From an uncultured Candidatus Saccharibacteria bacterium (GTDB taxonomy: Bacteria > Patescibacteriota > Saccharimonadia > Saccharimonadales > Saccharimonadaceae): 24,259 nucleotides of DNA. Below are positions 15,292 to 21,780 of the stretch, in pieces; within the stretch, counting starts at the first letter, position 1, and each line of letters opens with the position of its first letter. The notes beneath the pieces are model-generated. The model worked only from the letters and a program-made list of their open reading frames with translations. It was not told where the DNA came from and searched no databases. Both the position numbers and the translations under genes were made by a program. Where the stretch lies: NCBI GenBank assembly GCA_948477625.1, contig CAOLNK010000008.1, positions 1-24,259 on the forward strand, read 5' to 3'.

Positions 15292-16844
15292 TGAAACTAA
15301 TCGCCTTAGATGTTGGTACAAAACGTATTGGGGTGGCTAAGGCCGATTCCTCTGTTCGCATCGCAGTTCCATATCCCGCAGTCGAAGTCGACGACGGGGA
15401 AGAATTCAAAAAAATTGCCTCTCTAGCCCGAGCTTGGGATATCAACAGCTTCGTCTTGGGGCTACCCCGCAATAGTCAAGGTGAAGAAACCGAACAAAGT
15501 CGCTACGTGCGTAAGTTTGCTAAAGAACTCAAGCAGGCAATTCCTGATGCCAAAATTTGTTTCCAAGATGAGAGTTTGACCTCGGTTGAGGCCGAAAAAC
15601 GCCTTAAATCTCGCAAAAAAGGCTACAAAAAGGGTGATATCGACTCTGAAGCTGCTACAATTATTTTGCAGGACTTTCTCGAAGAGCATACTGGTAAGCC
15701 CACTAGCAAGGCTACGGCCGCACACCATCAATCAGTAAAAGCTGCCAAGCCGCACAAATTACTCATGGCGCTCTTTATTGTGATTATTTTGCTCGCTGCT
15801 GCTGCTGCTGGAGCATATTACTTCTACGACCAGAATATTCAACCGGTATTTACAGAGGTAGACTGTGATGAAGCCGAAAATGCTTCAGTTTCCGCCTGTA
15901 AACCCGTGGTATTTAACATTGAACCTGGAGCGGGAGTGGCCGATGTGGCAGTTGGCCTCAAAAATGCCGGATTGATTCGCAATTCCATTGTTTTTCAGAT
16001 ATTTTATCGTCTCAACTATAGTGACTACACTATTAAAACTGGTGAATATGAGCTAACTAAGGCCATGTCGCTTGAGGAGATAATAGCACTCATTACTGAG
16101 GGCAAAGGAGGCAATGTTTTTAGCCTGACTTTCAATCCTGGCGAAACTCTACGCGATTTGAGAGCCAAACTACTCAAAATAGGGTATGACGGCGCTACGA
16201 TTGATGAGGCCCTTCAGGCGCCCTATGAGGGGGCTTATAGCTGGATTTTTGAGGGTAGACCCGAAGAAGCTGGCCTTGAGGGGTATCTTTATGGCGAAAC
16301 CTATGAATTTTACCAGAGCGATACTGTAGAGGATATTATTGAGCGAATGTTAACAGAGATGGCGGATGTCATAGAGGAAAACGACTTTCGGACAAAATTC
16401 GAGGCTCAGGGACTTAATCTTTACCAGGGAATCACTTTAGCTTCAATCGTGCAAAAAGAAGCCAATAACGCGGCTGATCAGGCAAAAGTGGCTCAAGTAT
16501 TTTATAATCGTCTTGCTCAGGGGATGAGTCTTGGTAGTGATGTAACAACGCAATACGCAGTAGATTTAGTTGATCCCGACCGCAAGGTTTATACGAATAA
16601 TGCCGAGGCCTTACAGATAGACTCTCCCTATAACACCCGATTATACCATGGTTTGCCTTATGGGCCGATTTCTAACCCTGGTATTCAAGCGCTTAAAGCG
16701 ACCGCTACCCCTGATAGTGAGGCCTCAAACTACTTATTCTTCTTGACAGGAGACGATGGTGTGATGTATTATAGTACTACAGATGCGGAGCACCAGCAGA
16801 ATATTTTCGACCACTGTGCCGAGCTCTGTAATGTTGCCTTGTAG
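15291..16844 (+). CDS. fusion of RuvX (YqgF) Holliday-junction resolvase and MltG endolytic transglycosylase
   Basis: This encodes 517 residues joining two usually separate proteins. Residues 1-135 are YqgF/RuvX: A-L-D-V-G-T-K-R-I-G-V-A (catalytic D7), V-L-G-L-P-R-N, Q-D-E-S-L-T-S-V-E-A and D-S-E-A-A. Residues 157-178 are one membrane helix. Residues about 205-517 are MltG/YceG, which cuts nascent glycan strands of peptidoglycan on the outer face. It has a LysM-like part, then A-S-I-V-Q-K-E-A with catalytic E390, TTQYAV, and Y-G-P-I-S-N-P-G. RuvX would lie in the cytoplasm and MltG outside, which fits one helix. ruvX and mltG are neighbours in many Firmicutes, so gene fusion is plausible. The frame is continuous, with GGAGG before ATG 15291 and overlap with the previous stop. 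Confidence 0.92.
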   Translation: MKLIALDVGTKRIGVAKADSSVRIAVPYPAVEVDDGEEFKKIASLARAWDINSFVLGLPRNSQGEETEQSRYVRKFAKELKQAIPDAKICFQDESLTSVEAEKRLKSRKKGYKKGDIDSEAATIILQDFLEEHTGKPTSKATAAHHQSVKAAKPHKLLMALFIVIILLAAAAAGAYYFYDQNIQPVFTEVDCDEAENASVSACKPVVFNIEPGAGVADVAVGLKNAGLIRNSIVFQIFYRLNYSDYTIKTGEYELTKAMSLEEIIALITEGKGGNVFSLTFNPGETLRDLRAKLLKIGYDGATIDEALQAPYEGAYSWIFEGRPEEAGLEGYLYGETYEFYQSDTVEDIIERMLTEMADVIEENDFRTKFEAQGLNLYQGITLASIVQKEANNAADQAKVAQVFYNRLAQGMSLGSDVTTQYAVDLVDPDRKVYTNNAEALQIDSPYNTRLYHGLPYGPISNPGIQALKATATPDSEASNYLFFLTGDDGVMYYSTTDAEHQQNIFDHCAELCNVAL

Positions 16845-16887
16845 GTGGCCATAACAGCTTCCGGGCGGGGTGATATTCAAATTTATT

Positions 16888-18036
16888 ATGAGAAAGAAAC
16901 GTAACGAACATAAATTCCGAAGCTTCATGGGCAAATTTTTGCCTTATGCAGCTGCCTTTTTGATGATTTTTGGCATCGCCAAGGTGGGGACGGAGAGCAA
17001 AAACGATTCCGAGGCAGGTAGCATCAATATGAACGCCATGGCCGCCGAGAACTATAATGTTTCGGCCGACCAGCTTTCTGAGCTCTATGTAGTGGCAAGC
17101 CTTTCAAATAGTTTTAACCTTGCTAGCGTAGATACCGTGGCTGGTAACTATGTGATTGTTCAGTCGATGAAGGAAATTAGCCAGACCACAACTGACCGTA
17201 TTGAGAAGCCGAGCGTTATCAATACTAACATCTCGCGTGGGGTGCAGACTTATGTAGTAAATGATGGTGACACCATGGCTAGTATTGCCGCCAAGTATGG
17301 CGTGACGACCGACCAAATTCGTTGGTCTAACGGTCTTAAGAACACCAATGTTGAGGTGGGTCAGGTGCTCAAGGTGCCAACTATTCCTGGTATCGTCTAT
17401 ACCGTGAAAGCGGGCGATAGCGCAGAATCTTTGGCAAGTAAGTATAACAGCACGGCTGAGAATATCATTGCTTATAACGACCTCGAGGGGGGTACGCTGA
17501 TTATTGATTCTCAGATTGTACTCCCAGGTGGCGTATTGCCATTCACGGAGCGTCCAGAGTATGTTGCGCCAGTACATACCTATTCCAACTATAGCTTCTC
17601 TGGTTCTTATGCTAGCCGTCAAAACATGGTGGTCGTGGCACGCGGCGCATATAATGGCATCTATAATAACCCAGCCGGTATCAATGGCAACCCGATGGTG
17701 CGTGGCCAGTGTACTTGGTATGCTTGGTATTGGCGCGCTACCGAAGGTGTGGCTATGGGCTTGCGACCAATGCCAGGTGGCGCTACTTTGAGCCATGCTC
17801 GCTATTGGGCATCGCGCGCAGCTGCTATGGGCTTTAAAGTAAACCGTACTCCGTCCGTGGGTGCCGTCTTCCAGACCACTTCTGGTTATTATGGTCACGT
17901 TGGGATTGTTTTGGCGGTAAATCCAGATGGTTCTATCAAAGTTCGTGAAATGAACCTCGATAGTCGCGGCGTCGGTACGTTGACTGAAGGCATTATTCCG
18001 GCCAGCTCAGTAGGTAGCTTTAACTATATTCATTAA
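16888..18036 (+). CDS. secreted or anchored LysM-CHAP peptidoglycan hydrolase
   Basis: This encodes 382 residues from ATG 16888; a GTG at 16870 would add six residues. The basic N-terminus (MRKKRNEHKFR) and hydrophobic stretch at about 18-33 act as a signal or anchor. Two LysM glycan-binding repeats follow: T-Y-V-V-N-D-G-D-T-M-A-S-I-A-A-K-Y and Y-T-V-K-A-G-D-S-A-E-S-L-A-S-K-Y. A Tyr/Ser-rich linker leads to a C-terminal CHAP amidase/peptidase domain with nucleophile C275 (G-Q-C-T-W-Y-A-W) and H337 (Y-Y-G-H-V-G-I-V). It probably cuts peptide stems in the cell wall, its own or that of the bacterial host these episymbionts attach to. It lies 43 bases after RuvX-MltG and 8 bases before obgE, probably in one transcript. 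Confidence 0.9.
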   Translation: MRKKRNEHKFRSFMGKFLPYAAAFLMIFGIAKVGTESKNDSEAGSINMNAMAAENYNVSADQLSELYVVASLSNSFNLASVDTVAGNYVIVQSMKEISQTTTDRIEKPSVINTNISRGVQTYVVNDGDTMASIAAKYGVTTDQIRWSNGLKNTNVEVGQVLKVPTIPGIVYTVKAGDSAESLASKYNSTAENIIAYNDLEGGTLIIDSQIVLPGGVLPFTERPEYVAPVHTYSNYSFSGSYASRQNMVVVARGAYNGIYNNPAGINGNPMVRGQCTWYAWYWRATEGVAMGLRPMPGGATLSHARYWASRAAAMGFKVNRTPSVGAVFQTTSGYYGHVGIVLAVNPDGSIKVREMNLDSRGVGTLTEGIIPASSVGSFNYIH

Positions 18037-18044
18037 GGAAAAAG

Positions 18045-19460
18045 ATGTTTGTTGATACTGCCAAAGTCAAACTGCAAGCCGGCAAAGGTGGCGACGGTGC
18101 TGTGTCTTTTCGGCATGAGATTTATATCCCCAAGGGTGGCCCAGACGGCGGCGACGGCGGCAAGGGTGGCTCGATTATCTTTCGAGCTGATAAAGACACT
18201 AATACTTTGCTTGATTTTCGCTATAACCCCGAGCTCAAAGCTGAAGATGGTCGCAATGGTTCGGGCCAGCGCAGTGCTGGGCGCAGTGGCAAAGATTTGA
18301 TTGTGGAAGTGCCGATTGGCACCGTGGTGCGTCGTGATGGTGAGATTCTGGCCGATTTAGCTGAGGACACACAGGAGGTAGTAATCGCCAAGGGCGGTGA
18401 TGGTGGCTTTGGTAATGCGCATTTTAAGTCATCTACGCGCCAGACTCCGCTGATTGCTGAAGTGGGCGAGCCAGGCGAGGCATTTGAGGCTTCCCTGGAG
18501 TTGAAATTGATTGCCGACGTTGGTCTAGTGGGTTTACCTAATGCCGGCAAGTCGACTTTTCTCTCAGTGGTGAGTAATGCGCGCCCCGAAATTGCTGATT
18601 ATCCCTTTACCACTTTGACCCCACAACTCGGCGTAGCTACAATAGATAGCCAAGATATTTTGATTGCCGACATTCCAGGGCTTATTGAAGGCGCGGCTGA
18701 TGGCAAAGGCTTGGGGCATGATTTCTTACGTCACGTCGATCGCACAGCCGTGTTGTTGCACCTGGTAGATGTTTATAGTGATGATGCTGGCGAGGCTTAT
18801 CGCGTAATTCGGCACGAGCTGGAGCGCTATGCGGATTTGGCAAGCCGCCCCGAAATAGTGGCACTAACTAAGTGTGAAGGCGTGGATGAGGAGATTACTG
18901 AGATGCAAAAAGCCGCAATTTTGGCGGTAAATCCCGATGCGCGGGTATTTGCGATTTCTTCGGCTGCTAAGCAGGGAATTACGGAGTTGCTCCGCGCGCT
19001 GGTTAGAGAGAAGAATGTTGCCGCGGAAGCTGGAAGCGGGCTCTGTTCTCGCTCCGAACTCTCCGCAACCAACGGGGAGCGGTCGAAACGAGGAGTCACC
19101 GTAACGACGGGCGACGACGAGCAAGGAGAGGGAGCATTAGCGACCGAAGTGGGTTCGGATGAGAATAAAACCCGATCGCCAGCTTCCGCGGCAGACAATC
19201 TTCCTGTTATCACTCTTGGGGCGGAGCAACTCAGCAAGGCCTGGAAGGCTGAAAAAATCGACGACAAATTTGTTGTCACTGGACCCAAAATCGAGAAATT
19301 TGCTCGCCGCACCGACCTCAATAATTACGCATCGGTCAATCGTTTGCGCGACATTATGAAAAAACTCGGCATCCGCGCCGAACTCACCTCGCTAGGCGCT
19401 CAGCCAGATTCGGTTATTTCTATCGCCGGAAAAGAGTTTACTCTAGTAGAAGATTACTAG
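18045..19460 (+). CDS. obgE: Obg-family GTPase (ribosome assembly and stress control)
   Basis: This GTPase acts in large-subunit maturation and growth control. It has 471 residues. The glycine-rich Obg fold (1-158) opens with F-V-D-T-A-K-V-K-L-Q-A-G-K-G-G-D-G. The G domain has G1 G-L-P-N-A-G-K-S (163-170), G3 D-I-P-G (209-212), G4 T-K-C-E (275-278) and G5 S-S-A (305-307). The G4 motif ends in Glu where NKxD proteins have Asp. An atypical hydrophilic insert (about 326-384) separates the G domain from the C-terminal OCT domain, which begins near W400 (AWKAEKIDDKFVV). The insert is encoded by a palindromic DNA element (19019-19193). AAGGA precedes ATG 18045, 8 bases after the previous stop. Confidence 0.95.
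   Translation: MFVDTAKVKLQAGKGGDGAVSFRHEIYIPKGGPDGGDGGKGGSIIFRADKDTNTLLDFRYNPELKAEDGRNGSGQRSAGRSGKDLIVEVPIGTVVRRDGEILADLAEDTQEVVIAKGGDGGFGNAHFKSSTRQTPLIAEVGEPGEAFEASLELKLIADVGLVGLPNAGKSTFLSVVSNARPEIADYPFTTLTPQLGVATIDSQDILIADIPGLIEGAADGKGLGHDFLRHVDRTAVLLHLVDVYSDDAGEAYRVIRHELERYADLASRPEIVALTKCEGVDEEITEMQKAAILAVNPDARVFAISSAAKQGITELLRALVREKNVAAEAGSGLCSRSELSATNGERSKRGVTVTTGDDEQGEGALATEVGSDENKTRSPASAADNLPVITLGAEQLSKAWKAEKIDDKFVVTGPKIEKFARRTDLNNYASVNRLRDIMKKLGIRAELTSLGAQPDSVISIAGKEFTLVEDY
19019..19193. repeat. palindromic element inserted in the obgE coding frame
   Basis: The ends are perfect 15-base inverted repeats: TGCCGCGGAAGCTGG at 19019-19033 and its complement at 19179-19193. Pairing continues inwards: CGGG at 19037-19040 with CCCG at 19171-19174, then TTCTC and TCCGAAC on the left (about 19045-19059) with complements on the right (about 19152-19166). 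The centre has smaller hairpins such as CCGT-aacg-ACGG. The element is read through in frame as a hydrophilic linker of about 58 residues between the G and OCT domains. It resembles in concept the Rickettsia palindromic elements that insert in genes, though I see no sequence relation. No second copy was found in this window. Confidence 0.7.
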
Positions 19461-19476
19461 ATTTATTCCGATATAC

Positions 19477-19505
19477 TTGACAAAAATAGACATCTGTGAT
19501 ACAAT
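19477..19505 (+). promoter_or_regulatory. module-type promoter (orphan gene 19652)
   Basis: TTGACA at 19477-19482, 17-base spacer, TACAAT at 19500-19505, followed by GGAAGTATAGGG. It is closely similar to 9613-9641 and 20389-20417, including in the spacer. Confidence 0.8.
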
Positions 19506-19511
19506 GGAAGT

Positions 19512-19624
19512 ATAGGGTGCAAATCCTATGTTCCTTGCTATTTTTGAGGCGAAAACTCCTTTTGGAAGGGCTTGGTTGCTAAGTTTGCGCGGTCTATGTT
19601 TTAGACTCGCAATGCAGCAACCAA
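19512..19624 (+). ncRNA. folded 5' leader RNA of the orphan gene at 19652
   Basis: ATAGG (19512-19516) pairs with CCTAT (19525-19529). A longer stem follows: TTGGTTGCT (19572-19580) with AGCAACCAA (19616-19624), enclosing TTGCG (19585-19589) with CGCAA (19608-19612) and GTCTA (19592-19596) with TAGAC (19602-19606). This 53-base hairpin ends about 15 bases before the ribosome site. It may control the gene. No known riboswitch or T-box motif was recognised. Confidence 0.55.
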
Positions 19625-19651
19625 ATAAACATCAAAAAAGGAGAGAGTATT

Positions 19652-20203
19652 ATGAGTGAAGTAAGAACAGTCACAATGTCACCGGAGTTGAGTATCCACA
19701 AAGAGGACTTGCGCCTGACATATGATTTAATCAAGAACGCAACAGGTAAGAGAAGTGCCGACCAGATGGATCAGATACGTCAGATCGGTAGTATCATCGG
19801 CTATCCGCGTGACCAGGTGATTGGTGACCAGATTCCGGACATTTTTCTGAACAAAGATACGGGGCTTTATCAGTATCTGAATGGGCAGAATGTTCTGGGA
19901 CGTCGCTACGAAGGCAATGGCTCTTGGCGTCCGGTTCCGGCCGACGATTGCACTTTGCGGCAGGCAGAACAGGAAAGTTATATCCATAATGTAGTGATTC
20001 CGGCAATTGCGGGCATGATTATTGAGCAGCTGGGTTCACCGGAGCCTCTTCCGCTTGTGATCATGAAACCTGGTGCAGTGCACGCTCTGATGGATATCTG
20101 TTCTCAGGCACTGACAATCGCTCCCGACAATCTGAAAGAAAGGGAAGCCAGGGTCAACAGTTATTTGCATACTTTGCTGGATGAAGCGCGCCTCAATGCG
20201 TAG
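19652..20203 (+). CDS. orphan soluble protein, function unknown
   Basis: This encodes 183 residues. AAAGGAG precedes ATG 19652 at normal distance. There is no signal peptide or membrane helix. The N-terminal half is rich in charged helices (HKEDLRLTYDLIKNATG, then DQMDQIRQIGSII). A Gly/Tyr/Asn-rich centre (G-L-Y-Q-Y-L-N-G-Q-N-V-L-G-R-R-Y) and C-terminal helices follow. No family is recognised. It sits alone between obgE and a FISUMP fragment, with module promoter, folded leader and strong terminator. The stop codon lies inside a perfect 12-base palindrome, AGCCCTAGGGCT (20202-20213). Confidence 0.65.
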   Translation: MSEVRTVTMSPELSIHKEDLRLTYDLIKNATGKRSADQMDQIRQIGSIIGYPRDQVIGDQIPDIFLNKDTGLYQYLNGQNVLGRRYEGNGSWRPVPADDCTLRQAEQESYIHNVVIPAIAGMIIEQLGSPEPLPLVIMKPGAVHALMDICSQALTIAPDNLKEREARVNSYLHTLLDEARLNA

Positions 20204-20222
20204 CCCTAGGGCTAAAGCGTAA

Positions 20223-20258
20223 AGGTTGGGATGTTTATGGCATCCCAACCTATTAATT
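20223..20258 (+). terminator. strong intrinsic terminator
   Basis: AGGTTGGGATG (20223-20233) pairs perfectly with CATCCCAACCT (20241-20251), 7-base loop, followed by a T-rich stretch. Confidence 0.9.
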
Positions 20259-20278
20259 TTTTATGAAATATTTTTTAC

Positions 20279-20383
20279 TTCGTGCGCAGCGGGGTTGTCG
20301 TTCTGGCCGTGTCTACTGGCACTTTCAACTATGCTGGCCACGATGCTGATGACTGGTCAGCGAAAAACCAGCAAAACCATTAG
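20279..20383 (+). pseudogene. truncated FISUMP-like cassette (cassette 4, 5' half only)
   Basis: It starts with the same 15-base edge TTCGTGCGCAGCGGG as cassettes 2 and 3 and reads F-V-R-S-G-V-V-V-L-A-V-S-T-G-T-F-N-Y-A-G before D-W-S-A. This aligns well with cassette 3 (FVRSGYINLTLSTGMFGRAG). After D-W-S-A the similarity ends and a TAG stop follows at 20381, six bases before the next promoter. The 3' half and the LRCLSTVLDM end are missing. There is no start signal upstream, where the previous terminator ends. It appears to be a broken cassette whose second half was replaced by the next module. Confidence 0.6.
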
Positions 20384-20388
20384 TGCTA

Positions 20389-20417
20389 TTGACAAAAATA
20401 CGAATCTATGCTACAAT
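20389..20417 (+). promoter_or_regulatory. module-type promoter (orphan gene 20502)
   Basis: TTGACA at 20389-20394, 17-base spacer with AATCTATGC, TACAAT at 20412-20417, then GGAAAGATAAGGA. It belongs to the same promoter group as 9613 and 19477. Confidence 0.8.
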
Positions 20418-20501
20418 GGAAAGATAAGGAGGGCTGTACATTGCTATAACTGATTTTTCTAAATATACTGTTGTCTATTTTTTGCGAAGGAGGGCATACA
20501 A

Positions 20502-20810
20502 ATGGAAAGACAAAAGCTAAAACAGTATCTCAGAAACAAGGGTTGCATCATTGAATCGCACAGCCAGGATGAAACTTTCAAAAAAGCGGGGAGCTTCATT
20601 CTTGGAAAGTGGGACAATACCGCTTTTGTGATTGAATCCATGGCTGGCGGAAAACTGGTTTTGCGAGTTAAACAATGTGTTGGCTGGCATCCTTATTCTC
20701 CGCCATGTCGGGCTTGCTCGCAGTTTATGGGAGTTGAAGTACCAACTGAAATGGGGATTCAGGCTATCTCAGCGGAACGCTGCTTTATGTGGCAAGCAAC
20801 TGACGCATGA
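20502..20810 (+). CDS. orphan small basic cysteine-containing protein, function unknown
   Basis: This encodes 102 residues. AAGGAGGG lies 7 bases before ATG 20502. The N-terminus is lysine-rich (ERQKLKQYLRNKG). The centre suggests strands (F-I-L-G-K-W, T-A-F-V-I-E, K-L-V-L-R-V-K). Cysteines occur in H-P-Y-S-P-P-C-R-A-C, a CxxC pattern with a nearby histidine and a later Cys, so metal binding is possible but not shown. No family is recognised. It is a stand-alone module between cassette fragments 4 and 3, with its own promoter and a double palindrome and terminator after it. Confidence 0.6.
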   Translation: MERQKLKQYLRNKGCIIESHSQDETFKKAGSFILGKWDNTAFVIESMAGGKLVLRVKQCVGWHPYSPPCRACSQFMGVEVPTEMGIQAISAERCFMWQATDA

Positions 20811-20875
20811 TATGCGACATCTGGAGGGGATTTAGAAAAATAAAAAGATACGCCTAATTTTCGTAATATTAGAAT

Positions 20876-20921
20876 GCATATTTAGGCCTAAATATGCTCG
20901 GAAGCATTTTTCCGAGCATAT
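20876..20921 (+). terminator. terminator overlapping a perfect 22-base palindrome
   Basis: ATATGCTCGGAA (20892-20903) pairs with TTCCGAGCATAT (20910-20921), 6-base loop, followed by CTTTTCT: a good terminator. Its left arm overlaps a perfect palindrome, GCATATTTAGG and its complement (20876-20897). The two structures share ATATGC and cannot form together. Confidence 0.8.
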
Positions 20922-20933
20922 CTTTTCTCCACT

Positions 20934-21143
20934 CTACATGTCTAATACAGTACTAAGGCAGCGGAGGGAGAAACCAAGATAACGATTACCTGTGTTGAAT
21001 GGGTCAACTGCAGTATTTACATAAAGTATATAAGCGTGCGTAGTTGCTGAATAGCTATATGACACCCACCAATGTCCAGAATTTCCTGCACGCCCAAACA
21101 TACCAGTAGACAGAGTTAAATTAATATACCCGCTGCGCACGAA
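20934..21143 (-). pseudogene. promoterless FISUMP-like domain cassette (cassette 3)
   Basis: On the minus strand 69 codons run from F-V-R-S-G-Y-I-N-L to L-R-C-L-S-T-V-L-D-M and TAG. The FISUMP pattern is visible: FVRSGY, G-M-F-G-R-A-G-N-S-G-H-W-W-V-S, A-Y-I-L-Y-V-N, and R-Y-L-G-F-S-L-R-C-L. Edges are shared with cassettes 2 and 4 (5') and 1 and 2 (3'), but the core is AT-rich and differs. The frame stays open for about 30 codons upstream but begins at a stop and has no ribosome site, only a TTG. I read it as a silent cassette or relic. It is convergent with the orphan gene at 20502. Confidence 0.65.
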
Positions 21144-21427
21144 GCCAGAAACCAAGAAAACTGGCCCTTGCGAGCCAGCCTTCGCGCTGATGCGCGCCCA
21201 CCCTGGGGCACATTGGTTTGTTTTAATCCGCTGTTTTTGTTTTTAAAGTCTCCACACTCCACTAACATGCAGTGGAACCCCTGTGAAGCGTACCAGCTTA
21301 TACTTATAATAAGCCTAAGCGACATATTAGTCAAGTGAAAAGCAAAATGCTGTTGTAAAAATAACAACAGCAAAGAAAGTGACGTTTCTACTCAAATAGA
21401 CTATATTATCATCAAAATCAAACCAAA
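21144..21427. other. non-coding stretch with several hairpins
   Basis: No convincing gene was found. Hairpins include CGCGC-tgat-GCGCG (about 21185-21200), GCCAG with CTGGC (about 21144-21170) and TCCACT with AGTGGA (about 21256-21275). On the minus strand an 85-codon frame crosses this region but lacks a ribosome site and family signature. A structured RNA on the minus strand upstream of cassette 3 is possible; I checked by eye for tmRNA, SRP and RNase P signatures and saw none. Confidence 0.4.
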
Positions 21428-21457
21428 AAAGGCCACTCCCGAGAAGAAATAGCCTTT
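21428..21457 (-). terminator. possible intrinsic terminator on the minus strand
   Basis: Read on the minus strand, AAAGGC pairs with GCCTTT around an 18-base loop, followed by further T residues. It could end transcripts from the small gene at 21768. Confidence 0.45.
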
Positions 21458-21536
21458 CGCTTATAATATCAAAAGTAATCTAAAAAGTCAAGGTCGATAC
21501 CCTTACTCCCTCCGCTGGGGGAATTGGAGCAAGAAA

Positions 21537-21653
21537 ATGGATAATGAACTCGAAAGACTAAGAAAAGAAAACGCCGAGCTACGTGCTGAGCTCGCAAAAT
21601 ACAAACAGAGCCATGCTAAGGGTGCTAACGCTCGGAGCGTTGCTCGGGGGTAA
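21537..21653 (+). CDS. short coiled-coil ORF, perhaps a truncated gene start
   Basis: This encodes 38 residues starting M-D-N-E-L-E-R-L-R-K-E-N-A-E-L. Leucines recur in a heptad-like pattern (E-L-E-R-L-R-K-E-N-A-E-L-R-A-E-L), as in a coiled coil. TTGGAG lies 8 bases upstream of the ATG. It ends soon after the heptads (…SVARG, stop), so it may be the broken N-terminus of a longer protein. The last 29 bases overlap, tail to tail, the antitoxin-like ORF on the other strand. Confidence 0.35.
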   Translation: MDNELERLRKENAELRAELAKYKQSHAKGANARSVARG

Positions 21654-21768
21654 GGCTATCCCATGCTCTTTTGCCACCCGTGCTGGCCCAAGCATTCATT
21701 TTGTCGTAAGCGTCAGCCTTACGTTTCAGCTCATTATATTTGTCTTTAGGGATAGCAATAGTTTCCAT
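21625..21768 (-). CDS. small antitoxin-like protein
   Basis: This encodes 47 residues: M-E-T-I-A-I-P-K-D-K-Y-N-E-L-K-R-K-A and a Trp-containing C-terminus (AWDSLTPEQRSER). GAAAGG lies about 8 bases before the ATG. The opening strand I-A-I-P-K followed by a helix resembles short antitoxin-like proteins common in Patescibacteria. No toxin gene is seen next to it. The stop codon falls in a hairpin (AACGCT-cgg-AGCGTT, 21627-21641 region). The length and composition support a real gene, but this is weaker than for the longer ORFs. Confidence 0.4.
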   Translation of the reverse strand: METIAIPKDKYNELKRKADAYDKMNAWASTGGKRAWDSLTPEQRSER

Positions 21769-21780
21769 ATTATATACCTT

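Noticed and set aside
17104..17898. 264-codon open frame on the minus strand
   Set aside because: Opposite the LysM-CHAP gene, whose domains and catalytic residues are clear; no motif or start signal in the antisense frame.
18827..19321. 164-codon open frame opposite obgE
   Set aside because: Antisense of obgE including the palindromic insert; no start signal and no protein features.
9613..20417. Integron with attC sites
   Set aside because: The orphan modules look cassette-like, but no integron integrase or typical attC core sites were recognised, and each module has its own promoter.
1..21143. Diversity-generating retroelement
   Set aside because: FISUMP-like domains can be retroelement targets, but there is no reverse transcriptase gene here, and the cassette cores differ too broadly to be adenine-directed copies of one template.
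21116..21373. 85-codon ORF on the minus strand ahead of cassette 3
   Set aside because: No ribosome site, overlaps cassette 3 in another frame, composition changes abruptly; treated as non-coding.
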